Assembly (NCBI GenBank): GCA_000697055.1
Contig: JNDT01002242.1
Location: 148,655 to 212,654 of the forward strand
Reading direction: 5' to 3'
Length of the DNA stretch: 64,000 nt
Source: Saksenaea vasiformis B4078
Lineage: Eukaryota > Mucoromycota > Mucoromycetes > Mucorales > Saksenaeaceae
Made by a program: the position numbers and the translations under genes. This document shows positions 1 through 13,401 of the stretch, piece after piece (the stretch's first letter is position 1; the number at the start of each line of letters is the position of its first letter). The notes beneath the pieces were generated by a model. The model saw only the letters and a program-made list of their open reading frames with translations, was not told where the DNA came from and did not search any database.

Positions 1-3000
1 AACAAGGAGGTTTGGGGTAAGGGAAGAGTGATAAAAAGTGATAATAATAATAATAATAGCTCCTTGGATGAGGCAACATGTTTCAATAGATCCGCTACCT
101 GTTTCCGAGGCGCAGTTTTCCCCACATTGTTAAGAAATGATTCTCCGGCTATCTTTTGAGCTGGGGCCATATCTTACTGTCCCATGGTGTGAAGAGAAAA
201 ACTGTGAAACAAAGAACCTAAACTAGGTTATGAGCTAAGCACCACTCAGACTAAGCAAACCTACAACATTTAAGTGGTAACCTGAAAGCTTGACACATTT
301 GCCCACTCTCCAGTTTCCTCTTTATGGTCTCTGTGTACATTATCCAAACGATAACAACGTAAATCTGCAGATTATGTGCTTCTCCAGAGACCGTATGTAC
401 ATTTCTGCCGAAAATCAAGATGGTCCATCGTCAAGATATGTCGCCATTTTCTGCTACTCTCTTATTCAACTCCTCTTACACTATATGTTGAGACCAGGAC
501 GCTCCACCGTTGACAGTGCTTTTAGAAAAAGAAATATACTGTTTGGTAAGCAGGGTAAGCGTTACCTACGGAGTGTCTGTGATATATCTAGTATCTATGG
601 CCTAAGAGGATCGTACCTTGAGGAGAAGACGATCGTCCAGTCTCCATGTCCAGCATAAACAAGCACGTAGTACGTTTCATGGTCAGCGATGTCTTACAAA
701 TGGATATTATTTTTGTCCTTCAAGGTAGTACTGATATGGATGCTCAAGCTGTCCAGAACTACCTTAAGCACAACAACACCGGAGCAAGATGCTTACCTGG
801 TATTCGTTAGAACCCCTGCGATCGATACAGCAAGAAGTTTAAACAATGCCCATTCTCGATTTCTTGTAAATTATACCGAGGAAAATTTGGATACTGACTT
901 ACCTGATACTACTACAAAAGGATTGTCCGCGACGGTTGAATCTGTAAAAGAAACCTAGATATCAAACTGGATTTACCAGCTTTTTTCCTATAGTTCTGCG
1001 TTGCTTTTAAGATGTTTAGCGTCAGCTCCCAATAAGTTTTATGCTGGATATAGTTGCATATGAGTGACATAGGTATAACAACATCTAAAGATCGGCATAA
1101 TATCCAACTAGTCGAGACCATCACGGGAACTCAAATCCACTGATCCGAGTCGAAGATTACAATCTCCGAATGAATGAATACAACAGCAAACAAGACAGAC
1201 GCATAAACATATGTAATCACCTCTTGCTTTTACACTCAAATATAGACGAGCCTCAAAGGTCTTCCTGTCTGTCAAATAGCAACCAAACAAACCGAAATCT
1301 ACATTTGCATATCTCTGCTCGAATCGGTCGTTGACAATCCGAATTCGCAAGGAAACATGAGCATGGAGCAAGTACTGGAAGCTAGACTTGTCATTAGATT
1401 GCTCCATGACTTTGACGACGTCTAAGCAGAAACACGAAAGTGATATAGTATGTAGATCCACTTCTTTTTTGCAGATGCAGTTGTGACATCTGGGATGAGC
1501 CATCGACTGAAGAAAATAGAAGTTGATACCAGTCCAGATGTTATGCAACGCGACTGCGTCCTCTATATTGATCTTAAATCATCAAAACCCACAAATTCAT
1601 GTTGCAATTAGCTTGAGTCGGATTTGAACTCACCTGGAAAGACGACGAAGACGGCGCTGGATAAACTCATTTTGGCAGCCGTCCAGAATCTAGTTACCGT
1701 CGCTCACCGTGTTCAAGGTAAGCTGGACAGGGATTTACGCTTTAAAATATTAATATACAATCTGGAAGGATGCGAAGCTTCAAGATTCAAAATGATACAG
1801 CTGCAAACCTTCAATTTCCTTCGGAATTCATCAAGCGACCTGCACTTCATCCCATCGATTATGGACCTCTTTTCCAACTCAAGGTTCGTGAAGTTGTAAG
1901 TCGCTGGCCATATGACCAGTAAGAATATACCTATCTATCAGCGCGATCATGTATTAAAATGTCACAAAGTTGTATAATTGCCTCATAAGCGGCCCACAGG
2001 CAGCAAGTGTTTCATGAGGTCGACAAGTAGACTTCCAAATATTTGCAAGCAATAGGAAGAAACAGACGCGACCTGAATATTGACAATTGAAAAAATTTAC
2101 TATCTTGTGGTGTTGGATCCTTCAAAACTTTTGTACCATCTGTGCAGCATTGACCTCTTGTTTCCTTTTTTTCCTCGTTCAGCATGAGACATGTGTCCAA
2201 TGTTCAAACAAGGTCAGCGGGCAACGTTCCTCAGATCAGTTTTACATCGCTGATCTAGATGAACATCAACTAGTCCGTTCTTATGTTGGCCTTTCGCTGC
2301 GGATATATCGTCTTTAGTACATTATGCCAACCTTTAGTATAATTGTTTGTTGACATGTAGCGAAATGTTTCAGGCTGAAATACAGTGGCCAACTTCTGAA
2401 ATCTGTCAAGAACTAACCAATCTGTTTCAGAAGTAGTTCATGAATTCTTTATGAGGAAGGTGTTTATCACGGAAACTGCCGAGTTTCTTGAGGGAGCACA
2501 CTGGAATTTTCTTCCCACATCAACGCTTTCGACTATGTGATAATTGCTCCTATATTCTGCGTAGTATCTAGCTGAATTTCCTGAATTGTCCGACAGTGCA
2601 TCATATGTTGGTGAAGAATTGTCACGAATGATTACTGCGGTGAGTCTACCATGCTTCACTTTCTTGCGAACCCGATACATCCATGCACGCAAGACGTGAA
2701 ACAGACACCGCAGAAGGGAAACCTTCACGTATCGTATTTCTCTCCTCTCAGTTGCGATAACTTGTGGGATATTACGATGTCTCTCACGCCAAGTCCTCCT
2801 AGAACTCAAACCAATGTTTTAGTGGATCCATCGAGGGCTCCATTGTAAATAAGCACGCAACAGAAAAGTCTCTGCGCCAAAGTCCTAATCGGTTGAGTGG
2901 TTCTTCAAAGGCTGTTGCAAGGCGGAGAGCGTCAAAATGATAGACAGAGTAATCTCCCGAGTTGCAAGGTTCGGAGATCTTGGGAGGAGCGCAGTAATGT

Positions 3001-6000
3001 TCTAATGGATCCCTGGAAATGCATTGTGATTGTTTTGATTGTTTTAATAATATCTTTCGAGGTAGTTTCGGGTCTCTTCCTGCACTCCTAGCACCACTGC
3101 TATAGCAGCTATGTACGTAATAACAAACACGCTTTGCCATGCGAGTTACGTTACAAGCTATAATTTTTCTTCAAATAACACATATCTACACCAAGTGCGC
3201 TTGATATTTTCGTCTGAGGCATAAATTCCGTCGCTAAAAGCCGCACGAGAGAACGCATCTAGTTTGCTTCTTACTTTGTATTGACTGACATGTCTTTCCA
3301 GCTCCGTAGCTGTACCTGTTTGTAGTTGCATTACTGTTGGCCAGTCAATGCCGTATGCTACAGCTGATTCTGCTGACATAGTGTTATCATACAGCAATCT
3401 TCAGTGCGATGACTCTCGTATTGTCTGCAAGTTGTACATCCTTTCCAGTTTGTAGAACATCTACTGCGTCCTGAGTATGACTAGTACGTGTTGGAAGCTA
3501 AACACTTACCATGGCGTACACCATCGATATCAACTCGCGAATAAGCAATTGTGGAGCAGGACTGAAACGGGGAGCACGCCATCCCGGTTTTACGTCAATG
3601 CATGGATACATTCGCCGATGCAGCTATTCTGCAGCATCGCCCCTTAGCGCTGAAATCAACGCGTACGGAACCATGAAAATATTTAGCAGTATCTGGAGCC
3701 AAGTACTGTGCGCACAGACAACCGTCTACTAGATACTGGTATTGCCGCCTTCCACGCAATCACAGGTCTGTGATAGTTGTTTAGAATGGAATTGGTACGC
3801 GTGGAGGACGTCTTTCAGGCCGCTGTGAGTCGAAGTCCTAACGTTACCATTTGCTGAACTACATTCGAAACGATGAACCGGCGACTGTCATTGGATGATA
3901 TCCTCATGGTTGGGATGCTAAAAGCGACACAAAACTCAGTACCTTCTTGCTAGTCAGGAAATGCATTGTTTATGTATACGTGTCTCCTTGTCAGTTCTTT
4001 AAAGGCGGTTTGGGAAGAGGTCTTACAGACCAAGTGCCAGACAAAATAGACATCAGTAATCTTGGATGTGTAGTTCATCAGAAGTACGTACCGGGATGTT
4101 AAAGGAAACAGAGCCGAAGAAAGAAAAAGATCTATGCAACACGTAAATATGCATCACACATCATTATCTAAAACATATGTCGCAATTGAGCACTGGAACC
4201 AGCAATACATCAACATAATGCACTGGAGTTGATGCATAGAAGTCTGGTTCCCACGCAAGATTCAAGAGCACAGCACGCAAAAAGGGCTACATCCGCCGCA
4301 AGGGTTTTCTGGAACTGAAGCAGTCCATAATGATAGAAGAAATCCAGTAAATCAAAAGTGCGCCCGTAGCAATGCGTACAAGGAAATCCGATCGCAACAG
4401 TCCAACTTTCAGAGTACTAGATTAATAAGTCGTCTCGTTTCCAAGTTAAAGCAATTGGAGGCGATGTTCCAAAAGCTACACCCTTTCATATGTCGCCCGC
4501 TCAGGAATTCACATGTTGTACGTTGGGGAAAAGTTGCCGTATCCTACCGCCCTTACCAGGAAAGACCTGTTAATTACGAGTATGAGTAACCGTGTAATAT
4601 TAATAAGATAGCATCTCTTATCGGCTTCGACCCGTTTGGTTAGCAGTTAAATCGAGTATCACAAACGTTTTCTGTTGCGGCATCTATACCATCATTGACG
4701 TGAACGAGAAACAATACCATAGTAATCGCTCAAATTAAGTTGCTACATACAGGTGTTACTGATTAAGTTCGATAAAGTCTCTTTCTCCAGAAACCTATAC
4801 CGTTTAACTTTGCGTTTAGCTACAGACAAGAAATGCTCGGTTGAATGGACCTCAGGAGAATGAGAAGGTTGATAAGCATATCGATATCCACAAGATTAAG
4901 TATGCTTTGTCATATCTTCAGACTTATGTATAGAGACATTATCCACAACGAGGCAATGCAGATGTTTGACGAATTCATCCAAAAAGTCTTTCGAACTATT
5001 GATATACTATCCCGTAGCGGTACCGACACCCATGTATCCAAAAGCCTGTCCAGCCCTTCTTTTCTTAACAGATTTTGGCATTTCTCGACCTCACTTCGGT
5101 TAAATCTGCGGCAGAGATAGCAACTAACGTAGTTATGGCCTTTGCTCTCATGGCTTCATATTTATGTGAGATGCAGATCCATCAAGAAATACATAGCTGC
5201 CTAAAAGTCCACATCACTTATTCTCACTTACAAACACAACCATGTCGTTCCTCGATCTTTCTGGGATATTTCTCTCCACATAAAGAAAAATCTGCCTGTT
5301 TCACGGATATATTACACTCTGTTCTCATAAAGTTATAAACAACTCTACGGTTGACTATGAAGCTATGGCACTATTGTACAGCACTAAATACCCAATTACT
5401 TCGGCGACAAAAGCGGAGGGATTAGCGTCAGTGAAATTATAGCCTTTATGTTTCCGAGCCAGGATGCGTCTACGGCTTTTCGTTTATGCTACCAGAACGT
5501 CCTTGTACTGCTTAACCGATCTCTGGGCTGTACGAACGCGAGTACCGGATCGTTTTGCTGCGGCAGAAGTGCCGATATACTTCTCAATCTTCATTTTAGA
5601 GAATCCGGCCTTGTCTTGAAGAGTGTAGAATTTATGAATAAGACTTTTTCCGTCACGTATTCTATACTAGGACCACCGTCTCTAGACTTATCCGCCTGCA
5701 TGGTGTTAGTTCTAGATTTCTCAACAAGTCTCTTTGGCGAATATGAGAACGGATAGGTTCAAGAGGAAACAGTTCCTAGTCAACGATGTAGTTTATGGGC
5801 TCACGTCTGGTGTTCTTATCAGCAATGTTTCCTTGTCCATGCTCATAAAAAATTGTGCGTTCACGTCCGGAACTGTAAGGTGTTGAAAAACAGCAAAAGA
5901 ACGGCAGTGCCAGTACATACTAAGAAGTCCTAAGAAAATTTTTCTAAAAGAAATTTTTTTGGTTAAAACCGCGACGCTGATTCTTAAAGACACGGGATAT

Positions 6001-6850
6001 TCCATATCAAAGAATCTAAGTTTGACTGCCACTGAACTGGGTATTATGATGATTATCGCGTTGTACAGAAGGAATTGAAGCTGATGATGATGATGGGAGG
6101 CGGCGTGAGTCTGGCACGCAACTGGCAAAGCAGATTGAACTTTGTTCATAAGATTTTCTCTGGTGATTTTCTTATCTTCGGTATGATGCGTAGATAGGAA
6201 AGTAGGACACGTCAAAAAATGGTGGCGAAAATAAAGTAGCCTACTTTTTCGCTGTTATGCACTATATGTCGCACCACAACGTGAACAGGGAGTACAGAAA
6301 TGTACGGAAAAAGGAAAATTATGACGCTGGTTTTTCTGGTTTTTTTTCCCAGCATGGCTGTGCTCCGCCTCTGTCAAGCGGCGATAAACGGTACAGAAAA
6401 TTAGTGATGACTGAATCGAATTGAAATGAGACAGCGGGGCTGTCCTTGTGCAACAGTACCCCAGACTCGAAATCAGTTAGTCTAATTGGTGGTGTCTGAA
6501 TGCTGATTCAGGCAGCAAAGCCTTCAATTTTTTTTTAGTAGCTTGGCGATCCTCTTTCTCAGTTGGTGCGCGTGAAAAGTAAAAAAAACCCAGATACGCC
6601 AATGATCGGATACCGCCATATGTCCCTGATGATCCTAGTAACACAAGTAAACATTCGTCATTACCATTTTTGGTCAATAGTCCAGGAAGGAGAAAATATA
6701 GCGTTTAGTTCAAAGCGGGACAGCTGTAAATAAAAAAAATCTTTCCATGATAGATGCTATTCTCACATGTTGATCGTACAACGTATAGCAGTAGAGATTG
6801 AAAACAAAAGGGCAAAAAAACAGAGCTAACGCCGAAAAACAATGAAGCGG
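1..6850. other. Gene-poor region, no supportable gene
   Basis: Open frames here are short (at most about 150 codons), overlap on both strands, lack recognisable domains and do not join through convincing splice sites. A GAT/AAT trinucleotide run lies near 40-58. At about 4085-4125 there is a segment resembling part of the dispersed Tc1/mariner-like repeat seen at 37.7-38.4 kb and 50.9-51.7 kb. The stretch is best read as non-coding or decayed repeat DNA. Confidence 0.5.
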
Positions 6851-6870
6851 CGACCAGTCGCTTGTCAAGC

Positions 6871-6880
6871 CTATAAAAGA
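6871..6880 (+). promoter_or_regulatory. TATA box of the lipase gene
   Basis: CTATAAAAGA lies about 50 bp upstream of the lipase ATG at 6928, a normal core-promoter position for a fungal gene with a short leader. Confidence 0.6.
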
Positions 6881-6927
6881 CGCGTAATTTGGGAGGTATA
6901 GAGATCCAACAGCACATTCAAACCGCT

Positions 6928-8404
6928 ATGAAGTCTCCATTGTTGGTCTCCGCTGCTATCCTTGGCTTTCTTGCCTGTTCTATGGCCGCTCCCGTTGATC
7001 CGGCCGACGGTCTGCCTCCTATTATCCCTTCTCGTGTTAAGATCGTATCTAAACCAAAGCATATCGATCTCCATGCTGAAGAGAGAGCTATTAAGCACAA
7101 TGGCAAGTTGCCCGCCGGTATGGACCACAAGGCTGGCTTTGCCCTGAACGCAACCGAGGGACCTGTTTTTTCTCCGAAGAAAGTCAAGCGCACCACCATC
7201 TCTACCGCTAGCGCCAAGAAAATCGAAGAACTTTCGTACTTCACCTACCTTTGCTCGGACTCGTACTATACCTCTGTAATTCCCGGTGGTCGCTGGGATT
7301 GCGCCAACTGCGGCAAGACTGGTAAGGACGTCAAGCTCCTCAGCACCTTCAAGTCGGGTCTTCTCGACACGAATGGCTACATCGCCCGCAGCGACGAGAA
7401 GAAGGAGATCTACTTGGTCTTCAGAGGTATGTCTTTGCACAAGTAAAAAAAAAAAAGGTCTTTTCTAAGTCAATTATAACGAATAGGCACCGTTTCCAAG
7501 ATCAATTGGCTTGCTGTAAGTCTATCTTTATGATGTAGTATCGAAAACTAATATTGTATTCTTTAGGACTTTACGTTTGTTTCTATGAAGTATCCTCCTG
7601 TTGAGGGTGCCAAGGTTCACGCTGGTTTCTACGAGTCTTACATGGATGTTGCCAAGCAGGTCAACACACTGGTGAAGGAACAATTGGATGAACATCCTGA
7701 CTACAAGGTCGTTGTCACTGGGTAAGTTGTTTGTTGCATAGTATACGTGAGCGAAGGGCACTGAACTTTGTTCTTTAGTCACTCCCTCGGTGGTGCACTT
7801 GCTGTATTGGGCGTTTTGGATTTGTATCAGCGTGAACCCAGATTAACTCCCGACAACTTGAGCATTTACACCTGTGGTAATGGATTTTTTTTTTTTTCCT
7901 CACCAATGATCCGAAATTTACCGTAAGCATAGGCGGTCCTCGTGTTGGTAACCCTGACTTTGCTTACTACGCCGTTGGTACCGGTATTAAGTGGTACCGT
8001 TCCGTTCATGAACGTGATGGTAAGGATGAAAATTTGCGCTTATCTTTCACTTTTATACCAACATCCACTTGTAGTTGTCCCTCACATGCCCCCTGAAGCT
8101 TTTGGTTACCTCCACCCTGGTGTCGAGTACTGGATCCGCGATAAGACCGAGCACACTGTCTGTAAGTTCTTTTGTCTAGAAAGACGACAATCATCGTACT
8201 TATTACAAATAACAGACATTTGCGAGAGCGACCTTGAGACTGACAGTTGCTCCGACTCCATCGTTCCTTTCACCAACTGGAACGACCATTTGAAGTAGGT
8301 GTCTTTACTGAAGGGGAAGATACAGTTATTGATAAACATGATTCTCTTTTAGGTACTATGGTATTGATATCGGTATCATTGAAGGCAAGACCAACGATCT
8401 GTAG
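6928..8404 (+). CDS. Secreted triacylglycerol lipase (class 3, Rhizomucor miehei type)
   Basis: An extracellular lipase that hydrolyses triacylglycerols. Exons: 6928-7426, 7487-7515, 7567-7721, 7779-7876, 7933-8019, 8075-8161, 8216-8294, 8353-8404, giving 361 residues. The order is a signal peptide (about residues 1-20, ending SMAA), a propeptide ending in a KKVKR kexin-type site near residue 90, then the alpha/beta-hydrolase domain. The nucleophile serine is in GHSLGG, and CGGPRVGN and RDVVPHMPP (catalytic Asp) follow. The catalytic His is in YLHPGVEYW, and the C-terminal DLETDSCSDSIVPFT is almost the same as in Rhizomucor and Rhizopus lipases. All introns are GT-AG. The ATG at 6928 is chosen because it opens the signal peptide and lies just downstream of a TATA box; an upstream in-frame start codon near 6889 would bury the signal. 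No gene lies within 1.6 kb on either side. Confidence 0.95.
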
Positions 8405-8967
8405 ATGCCTGTAAAGCTGGTCTTTACTCTTATCTTCTACTATTTATTTAATGAGAACAAATTAGAAATCAGTACCTGATTAATAAAAGTTCTGAACGAC
8501 TCACACGAAGCCTTGGCAGTATGCTGAAATGATCTCATGACTTGTGATAGCAGATAGCCACGCCGTGATACTTGCGGTGACTAATTTATTTTGTGATTGC
8601 TGAAAGTTAAAATTATAAGGAATGTTCAATTCAAACGGGAACCGTGCAATCGCTCTGGAAAACGTTTGGCTTGGTAACTTTATATTTCGCACGCCGCGTC
8701 TACGGATGGTATCTGTTTTTGGTATTTTTCGGACTCTTATCCTGTGTAGCACTTCGATTGCAAATGTATACAATTGTATGCAATTGTATGCTTCTCCGCA
8801 GCGTTCTTTAGAGAAGTTACTACGTCCACCGCGATACTTGGGGTAGAGACTCAGATAATTCTTTTCCTTATCAACAACAACCCCTAATTAGCTTATCCCA
8901 GCAGCGTAGTGCTTGATCCTGCCGATAGTATATGTATTACATAGCATTGGTAATCTGATTCTTTCTT

Positions 8968-8991
8968 TGTGTGTGTGTGTGTGTGTGTGTG
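8968..8991. repeat. (GT)n microsatellite
   Basis: About twelve uninterrupted GT dinucleotides in non-coding sequence downstream of the lipase. Confidence 0.9.
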
Positions 8992-9539
8992 CGGCGATGG
9001 AACGCGAGAGCATCTGTTGCCATCTCTGGTCCTTTCTATAGCCATAGAGACTTTTCGTCAAGTCTAGTTGTTTATTGATTGAATTTCTTCAATGTACTAT
9101 TGGTAACTTCATGTTACCAATAGATGTAGCGATCGATCTATTTTGATTTATGGCCGCGCTTATTGTATTTAGGTTTAAAATCAGCGGTAACACTAACCTC
9201 TATATATTAGATCTCGAGTGGTACAGGCTTTCAGTTTGCTCGTAACATGCGCGGTTATCGCTGATGCCATATATCTGATCTCCGTGGATTTCTCTTGGGC
9301 TGCAGCTTAAGCATTTTGTTCTGCAATATTCTCTTTCCTGAAGTTTTGTCCATTGTTTATTGTTTATTCTATTTTATTTTCGTGACCGGAATTCTAGTTG
9401 ACTGGATGCTGCGGCTCAAAGTTCTGTAAATCGTTTGGTTACTGTAGAGAGCTTGCATCATACATCACTGATAACAACAAAGAAGCATGACAAATACATT
9501 ACAAAGAGGTAAAAATATTCCCCGCATTGTGGCCCTGAA

Positions 9540-9975
9540 AAAAAATGTGCATAAAGTTTCGTTGGCGGTAATGGTTATTAGCTTTCATATAGTTTGCGTC
9601 CCCTTTAAGACTATTTGGCGTTAGCGCCAAATAAACTTTGCGCTAGGAAAGTACTTCCTTTTTCATAAACGCAATGCTACGGTTTACGTGTTGCAGTCCT
9701 CCATGTTGCATTCAGCGACAGGATCCATTATCTTTAACGATAAAAAGTTAAGCTGTGTTAGGTGTTCAAAAGAAGTATGAACTACTTCTTAAGCTGATCG
9801 AATGACTTCCACCAAATGAATCTGGTGCATTGAAGTCATCCGACCCTGACTCTTTGATAAGAAATTGGTATACTAACGATCGCATGCTCAATCCCTTCCT
9901 TAGCACAAGTCTGGCTCTTCACAGGACGCTGAATTTATCCAGAGTAGCATAAAAAAGTGATTCAATAGGACTATG
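9540..9975 (-). repeat. Degenerate copy of Tc1/mariner-like non-coding repeat
   Basis: The end near 9895-9975 (CTTAGCACAAG, TCTGGCTCTT, AGAGTAGCATAAAA, TTCAATAG) parallels 51585-51655 (CTTAGCGCAAA, TTGGCTCTTG, AGAGTAGCGTAAAA, TTCAATAAAC). The motif ATAAACTTTGCGC near 9631 also recurs at 37.7 kb. It is strongly diverged and non-coding. Confidence 0.4.
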
Positions 9976-10050
9976 TGTAGGGATCATTACTTGAAAGTGA
10001 TTATAAGCCAAACATGTTATCAAAAGAAGAAAGATCTAAATATTACATCG

Positions 10051-12482
10051 TCATGCCGAATTGTGTATGCTCAGCATATCCTTTTCGATCACTTCGATGG
10101 CTTCTGATACTCTTCTAAATAAATGGTCTTGTCCCAGTGTTTTCAGCAGCCCTGAATTCTCAAACATCTCCATCGGTTGTTCTCGGAGACGGACAAAGTA
10201 AACAACGACATTGCGTGCATGATAAGCCTCGACGATTTCTTTCATGATCTGTACGGCACTAGCGTTTCCGGCATGTTAGTTTACACTGTTCTCCTATGGA
10301 TGCATTTATGTACCTTGCGTCTATGGAAGGCATGGCTCCTACATCGAAGATTGTGTAAGATGAGTCGCGGAGGCGCGGGGTTTCTGAAGGATGTGTAGCC
10401 ATGTCACCAAACTGCTCTAGACGGCGTAGCCGGTCTTTCAATTGTCCTGAAAGCATAAATGAGTAAACCGAAAAGAGAAATCACATGAATATTTTTTTTT
10501 TTACCTGTGTTGGCAAAGAAGAGTGGCTCTTCGATCCGGACGATCAAGACATCCTCAATATGTTCAATTTCATTTGGATCAGCTTCAATTGGTCTAAACT
10601 TGTGATCTGTGCCCTTCACCCGTCCCTACAACAACCGTCATTTTTCTTGTTAACTACAGACAACCCTGTTTGTTGCACAATGTTTACCATGATGGTGATA
10701 CGAGGGCGGCTTGTCTCTTTGATGGTGAGGAAAAGAGAGAGGGAAACGGCAACGATCGTGCCGAATTCGAGAGAGATAACAATGGTGCCCAAGAAGGTGA
10801 CGAGTAGCAAGGTCAAGTCTTTCCATGCACCGATGCTGAAGATAAACGCCAAATCCTCAGGTAACTCACTTAGGAGCGATAAGACAGCCACAAAGATGAT
10901 GGCTGATAGGACGGCTTTCGGCAGGTAGTAGAAGCAGGGTAACAAAAATAGAACAGCGAGAATGGCCACAACACCGGATATAAGGCTCGCCATTTGTGTC
11001 CGGGCACCGGCCTTGTCATTAATTTTGCTACGTGAGACCTTTTGGGCAAAAAAAAAAAAAAAGGTTTAGGCATCCTCTTCTTTCCTAGGTGATACAATGC
11101 AATCCAACTTACAGAACCAAATGCAGGGATACCTTGGAAAAGTCCGCTGAACAGGTTGGCTGCACCTAAAGCGACCAGTTCGCGGTTGGCGCTCACAGCG
11201 TAATTGTACCTGCTCGAGTATGTTTTGACGATAACAATACTCTCCACAAAACCGATCACAGATATCATCGCAGAGCTGACCAGCAGATCTTTGAGATATT
11301 TGTTTGGTGGTAACGGGGGCAGCGATGGCAAGGGGATGGTGGAGGTCCCGACTTCTCCCAGGATGCTTAGACCCTCGTGATCCCAGCGCAGGTATTTCGT
11401 CAGGACGATGGAAGCAATGACTACCAAAAGCACGTCCGGAAATAGTTGGACCCACGTGGGACGTCCATATTTGGACTTTATAACCCTCATGCTAAGTAAG
11501 ATGGCAACTGACACGATCGACACGTGGAGCGTAAGTCTGTGTGCGTATTGGAAGTTGTTGATCAAAAACCAGAAACGTTCGATACTTGAGGAAGCTTCGG
11601 TGATGCCTGCTTCTTGACTTCGTTCAACAAGGCCGAGAAGACTGATACTTTGCTGTATCATAACAACCAACGCCACACCGGATACAAACCCGCGTAAAAG
11701 GGCACGACTCATTAAGCTGTCAACAAAACCGAGGCGAAAAATTCCAAGCAAAAAGGTAAATAGACCTGTGAAAAATGTCATCAGGCATGCCCATGCTAGA
11801 CGATCCATATGATCACGTATGTGTTCTTGCTGGGCTATGGAAGAACCAATCAGCAAAGCGAGCGTCGACTCCGGTCCCACAGACATTTGTCTATTTTTTA
11901 AAAAAAATATGGATCATGTCAGTTTGGCTCCCCAATGAAAGAATCCATCTCAAGTTACTCTGATTTTCTTTTTACCTCGATGTACCAAAGATGGCGTAGA
12001 CGATTGCAGGAAATGCGATACCATAGAGACCATGAATAGCTTCGAGCTTGCATAGAGCAGTTGCATAGGACAAAGCTTGTGGGATCAACAGACAGGAAAG
12101 AGTTAAGCCGGCGATTAAATCTCCATAAAACAGGTGGCGATTGTAGAGGGGAAGCCAGTTGAAAATAGGGAGATAATATCTTGTTCGTATTTTCAAGGTA
12201 TCCCAAGTATTTTTCCTTTCATCGCGATAGAGTTGTACCGATGGTACTGTTGAAGAAAAAAAAAAGAATGTAAGCTACTGGTGTATATAAGAAAAATGTG
12301 TACTTGCATGGAGAAGAGGTATAATAACGAGGTACATATTCTTCAGTTGGTAATAATGCGCGTGTTTCTGAGGCATTTCGTGGAATGATACGTTCATCGT
12401 CGTCACTATCGTCTAATAGAAATGAACGTGCGCCTATGTTTATGCTGTAAGTAAATAGATACAGCGAAGTTATGGATAACAT
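10051..12482 (-). CDS. SulP family sulfate/anion transporter with STAS domain
   Basis: A plasma-membrane anion transporter, probably a proton-coupled sulfate permease. Exons (minus): 12482-12308, 12246-11976, 11890-11113, 11038-10688, 10625-10505, 10446-10314, 10258-10051, giving 678 residues. An acidic N-terminal tail (LLDDSDDDER) is followed by the family signature YGDLIAGLTLSCLLIPQALSY. Next come the membrane domain with FGTSRQMSVGPESTLALL and SRALLRGFVSGVAL, the loop GSVSRSKINDKAGARTQMASL, and a C-terminal STAS domain with VLIVRIEEPLFFANTG and IFDVGAMPSIDAS. The first intron appears to use a GC donor (GCAAGT at 12302-12307), because no GT donor keeps frame. The start is uncertain: ATG at 12482 is used, but one at 12524 is also in frame. 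It is divergently transcribed from the F-box/WD gene. Confidence 0.9.
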
Positions 12483-12524
12483 ACTACTATTATTAGAGAA
12501 TCCATGCTCGTTCGACTTAAGCAT

Positions 12525-13401
12525 AGCCAGGTTAAGATAAGTTGAGTAAAAAAAAAAAAAAGGGGAATAAGGGAGGGATAAAAACTGAGAAGAAGAGGAA
12601 GTGAAGAAAAAGGGAAGGTCGTATAAGAAAGGTTTGTGTGTGTATGCGTTAAGTTTCAATTCAGAGTCAGCGATGTTCTCCCTCTTTTTCCATGTTTCGT
12701 ATTTTCTGAACTTGAGACCCGATCATTTGTGAGATTTGCGCGGGGAGTCCAGGGATTTAAATAACGTGACATGTCCGGGCCGATGGATTAGTCAAGACTT
12801 ATTTTGTCCTGTGACATAAAAAAGTACTGTTGTGCATTGAAAGGTTAAAAATACAACTGCAATCACATTGGGAAGATGCTGGAAATATGAAATATGGTGA
12901 CGTCTTTCTCTTTTTCTTCTTCCTTTTCTTCTTCTTCTTTTATATTGAAGATATAGAAGTTTCATCTAGATAGAATACCCTTTTTTAGGCTGACACTTAA
13001 AAAAGAAAAGACGTTTCAGATAATTGTGTGATGGGATTATTAATTCATGCCTCAAACAGTCTCGGTCGTCTATATAACTTATATATATTGTTGTCAATAT
13101 AAAGGTACAATTCATTCATTTAGAAAGTATATAAAGAGGGATGAAGTTTCCCAAAAAAGGAATGTTTTCAATGATTAGAAATGACAGGAAATTGTTATGA
13201 TGAGGGAAAAAGAGAAGGAATACGAAATAGGGTAGTTTACATTTCCGGGGGGGGTTTCGCAAAGGGAGTTTATCTTGTTGAAAGTATAAACAAAGGGCCA
13301 ATATATATAAATTAACCCACCCCTTAACCTAGACAAAGAAAAAAAAGAAAATCTCAGAAACTTTTTTTTTTTTATATTTTCACCTCTTTTTTCCCCGACC
13401 C
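12525..13401. promoter_or_regulatory. Divergent intergenic region between SulP and F-box/WD genes
   Basis: About 0.9 kb separates the two divergent start codons and must hold both promoters. It contains poly-pyrimidine tracts, TATA-like sequence (TATATATAAAT at 13300-13312) and no coding signal. I found no specific operator. Confidence 0.4.

Larger units (their letters stand above)
8405..10050. other. Intergenic region with repeat remnants
   Basis: No credible gene is seen. It contains a GT microsatellite and, at about 9540-9975, a degenerate copy of the Tc1/mariner-like non-coding repeat (annotated separately). Confidence 0.5.

Noticed and set aside
6871..7440. 189-codon minus-strand frame over the lipase
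   Set aside because: Antisense shadow of the first lipase exon, which has clear family similarity.
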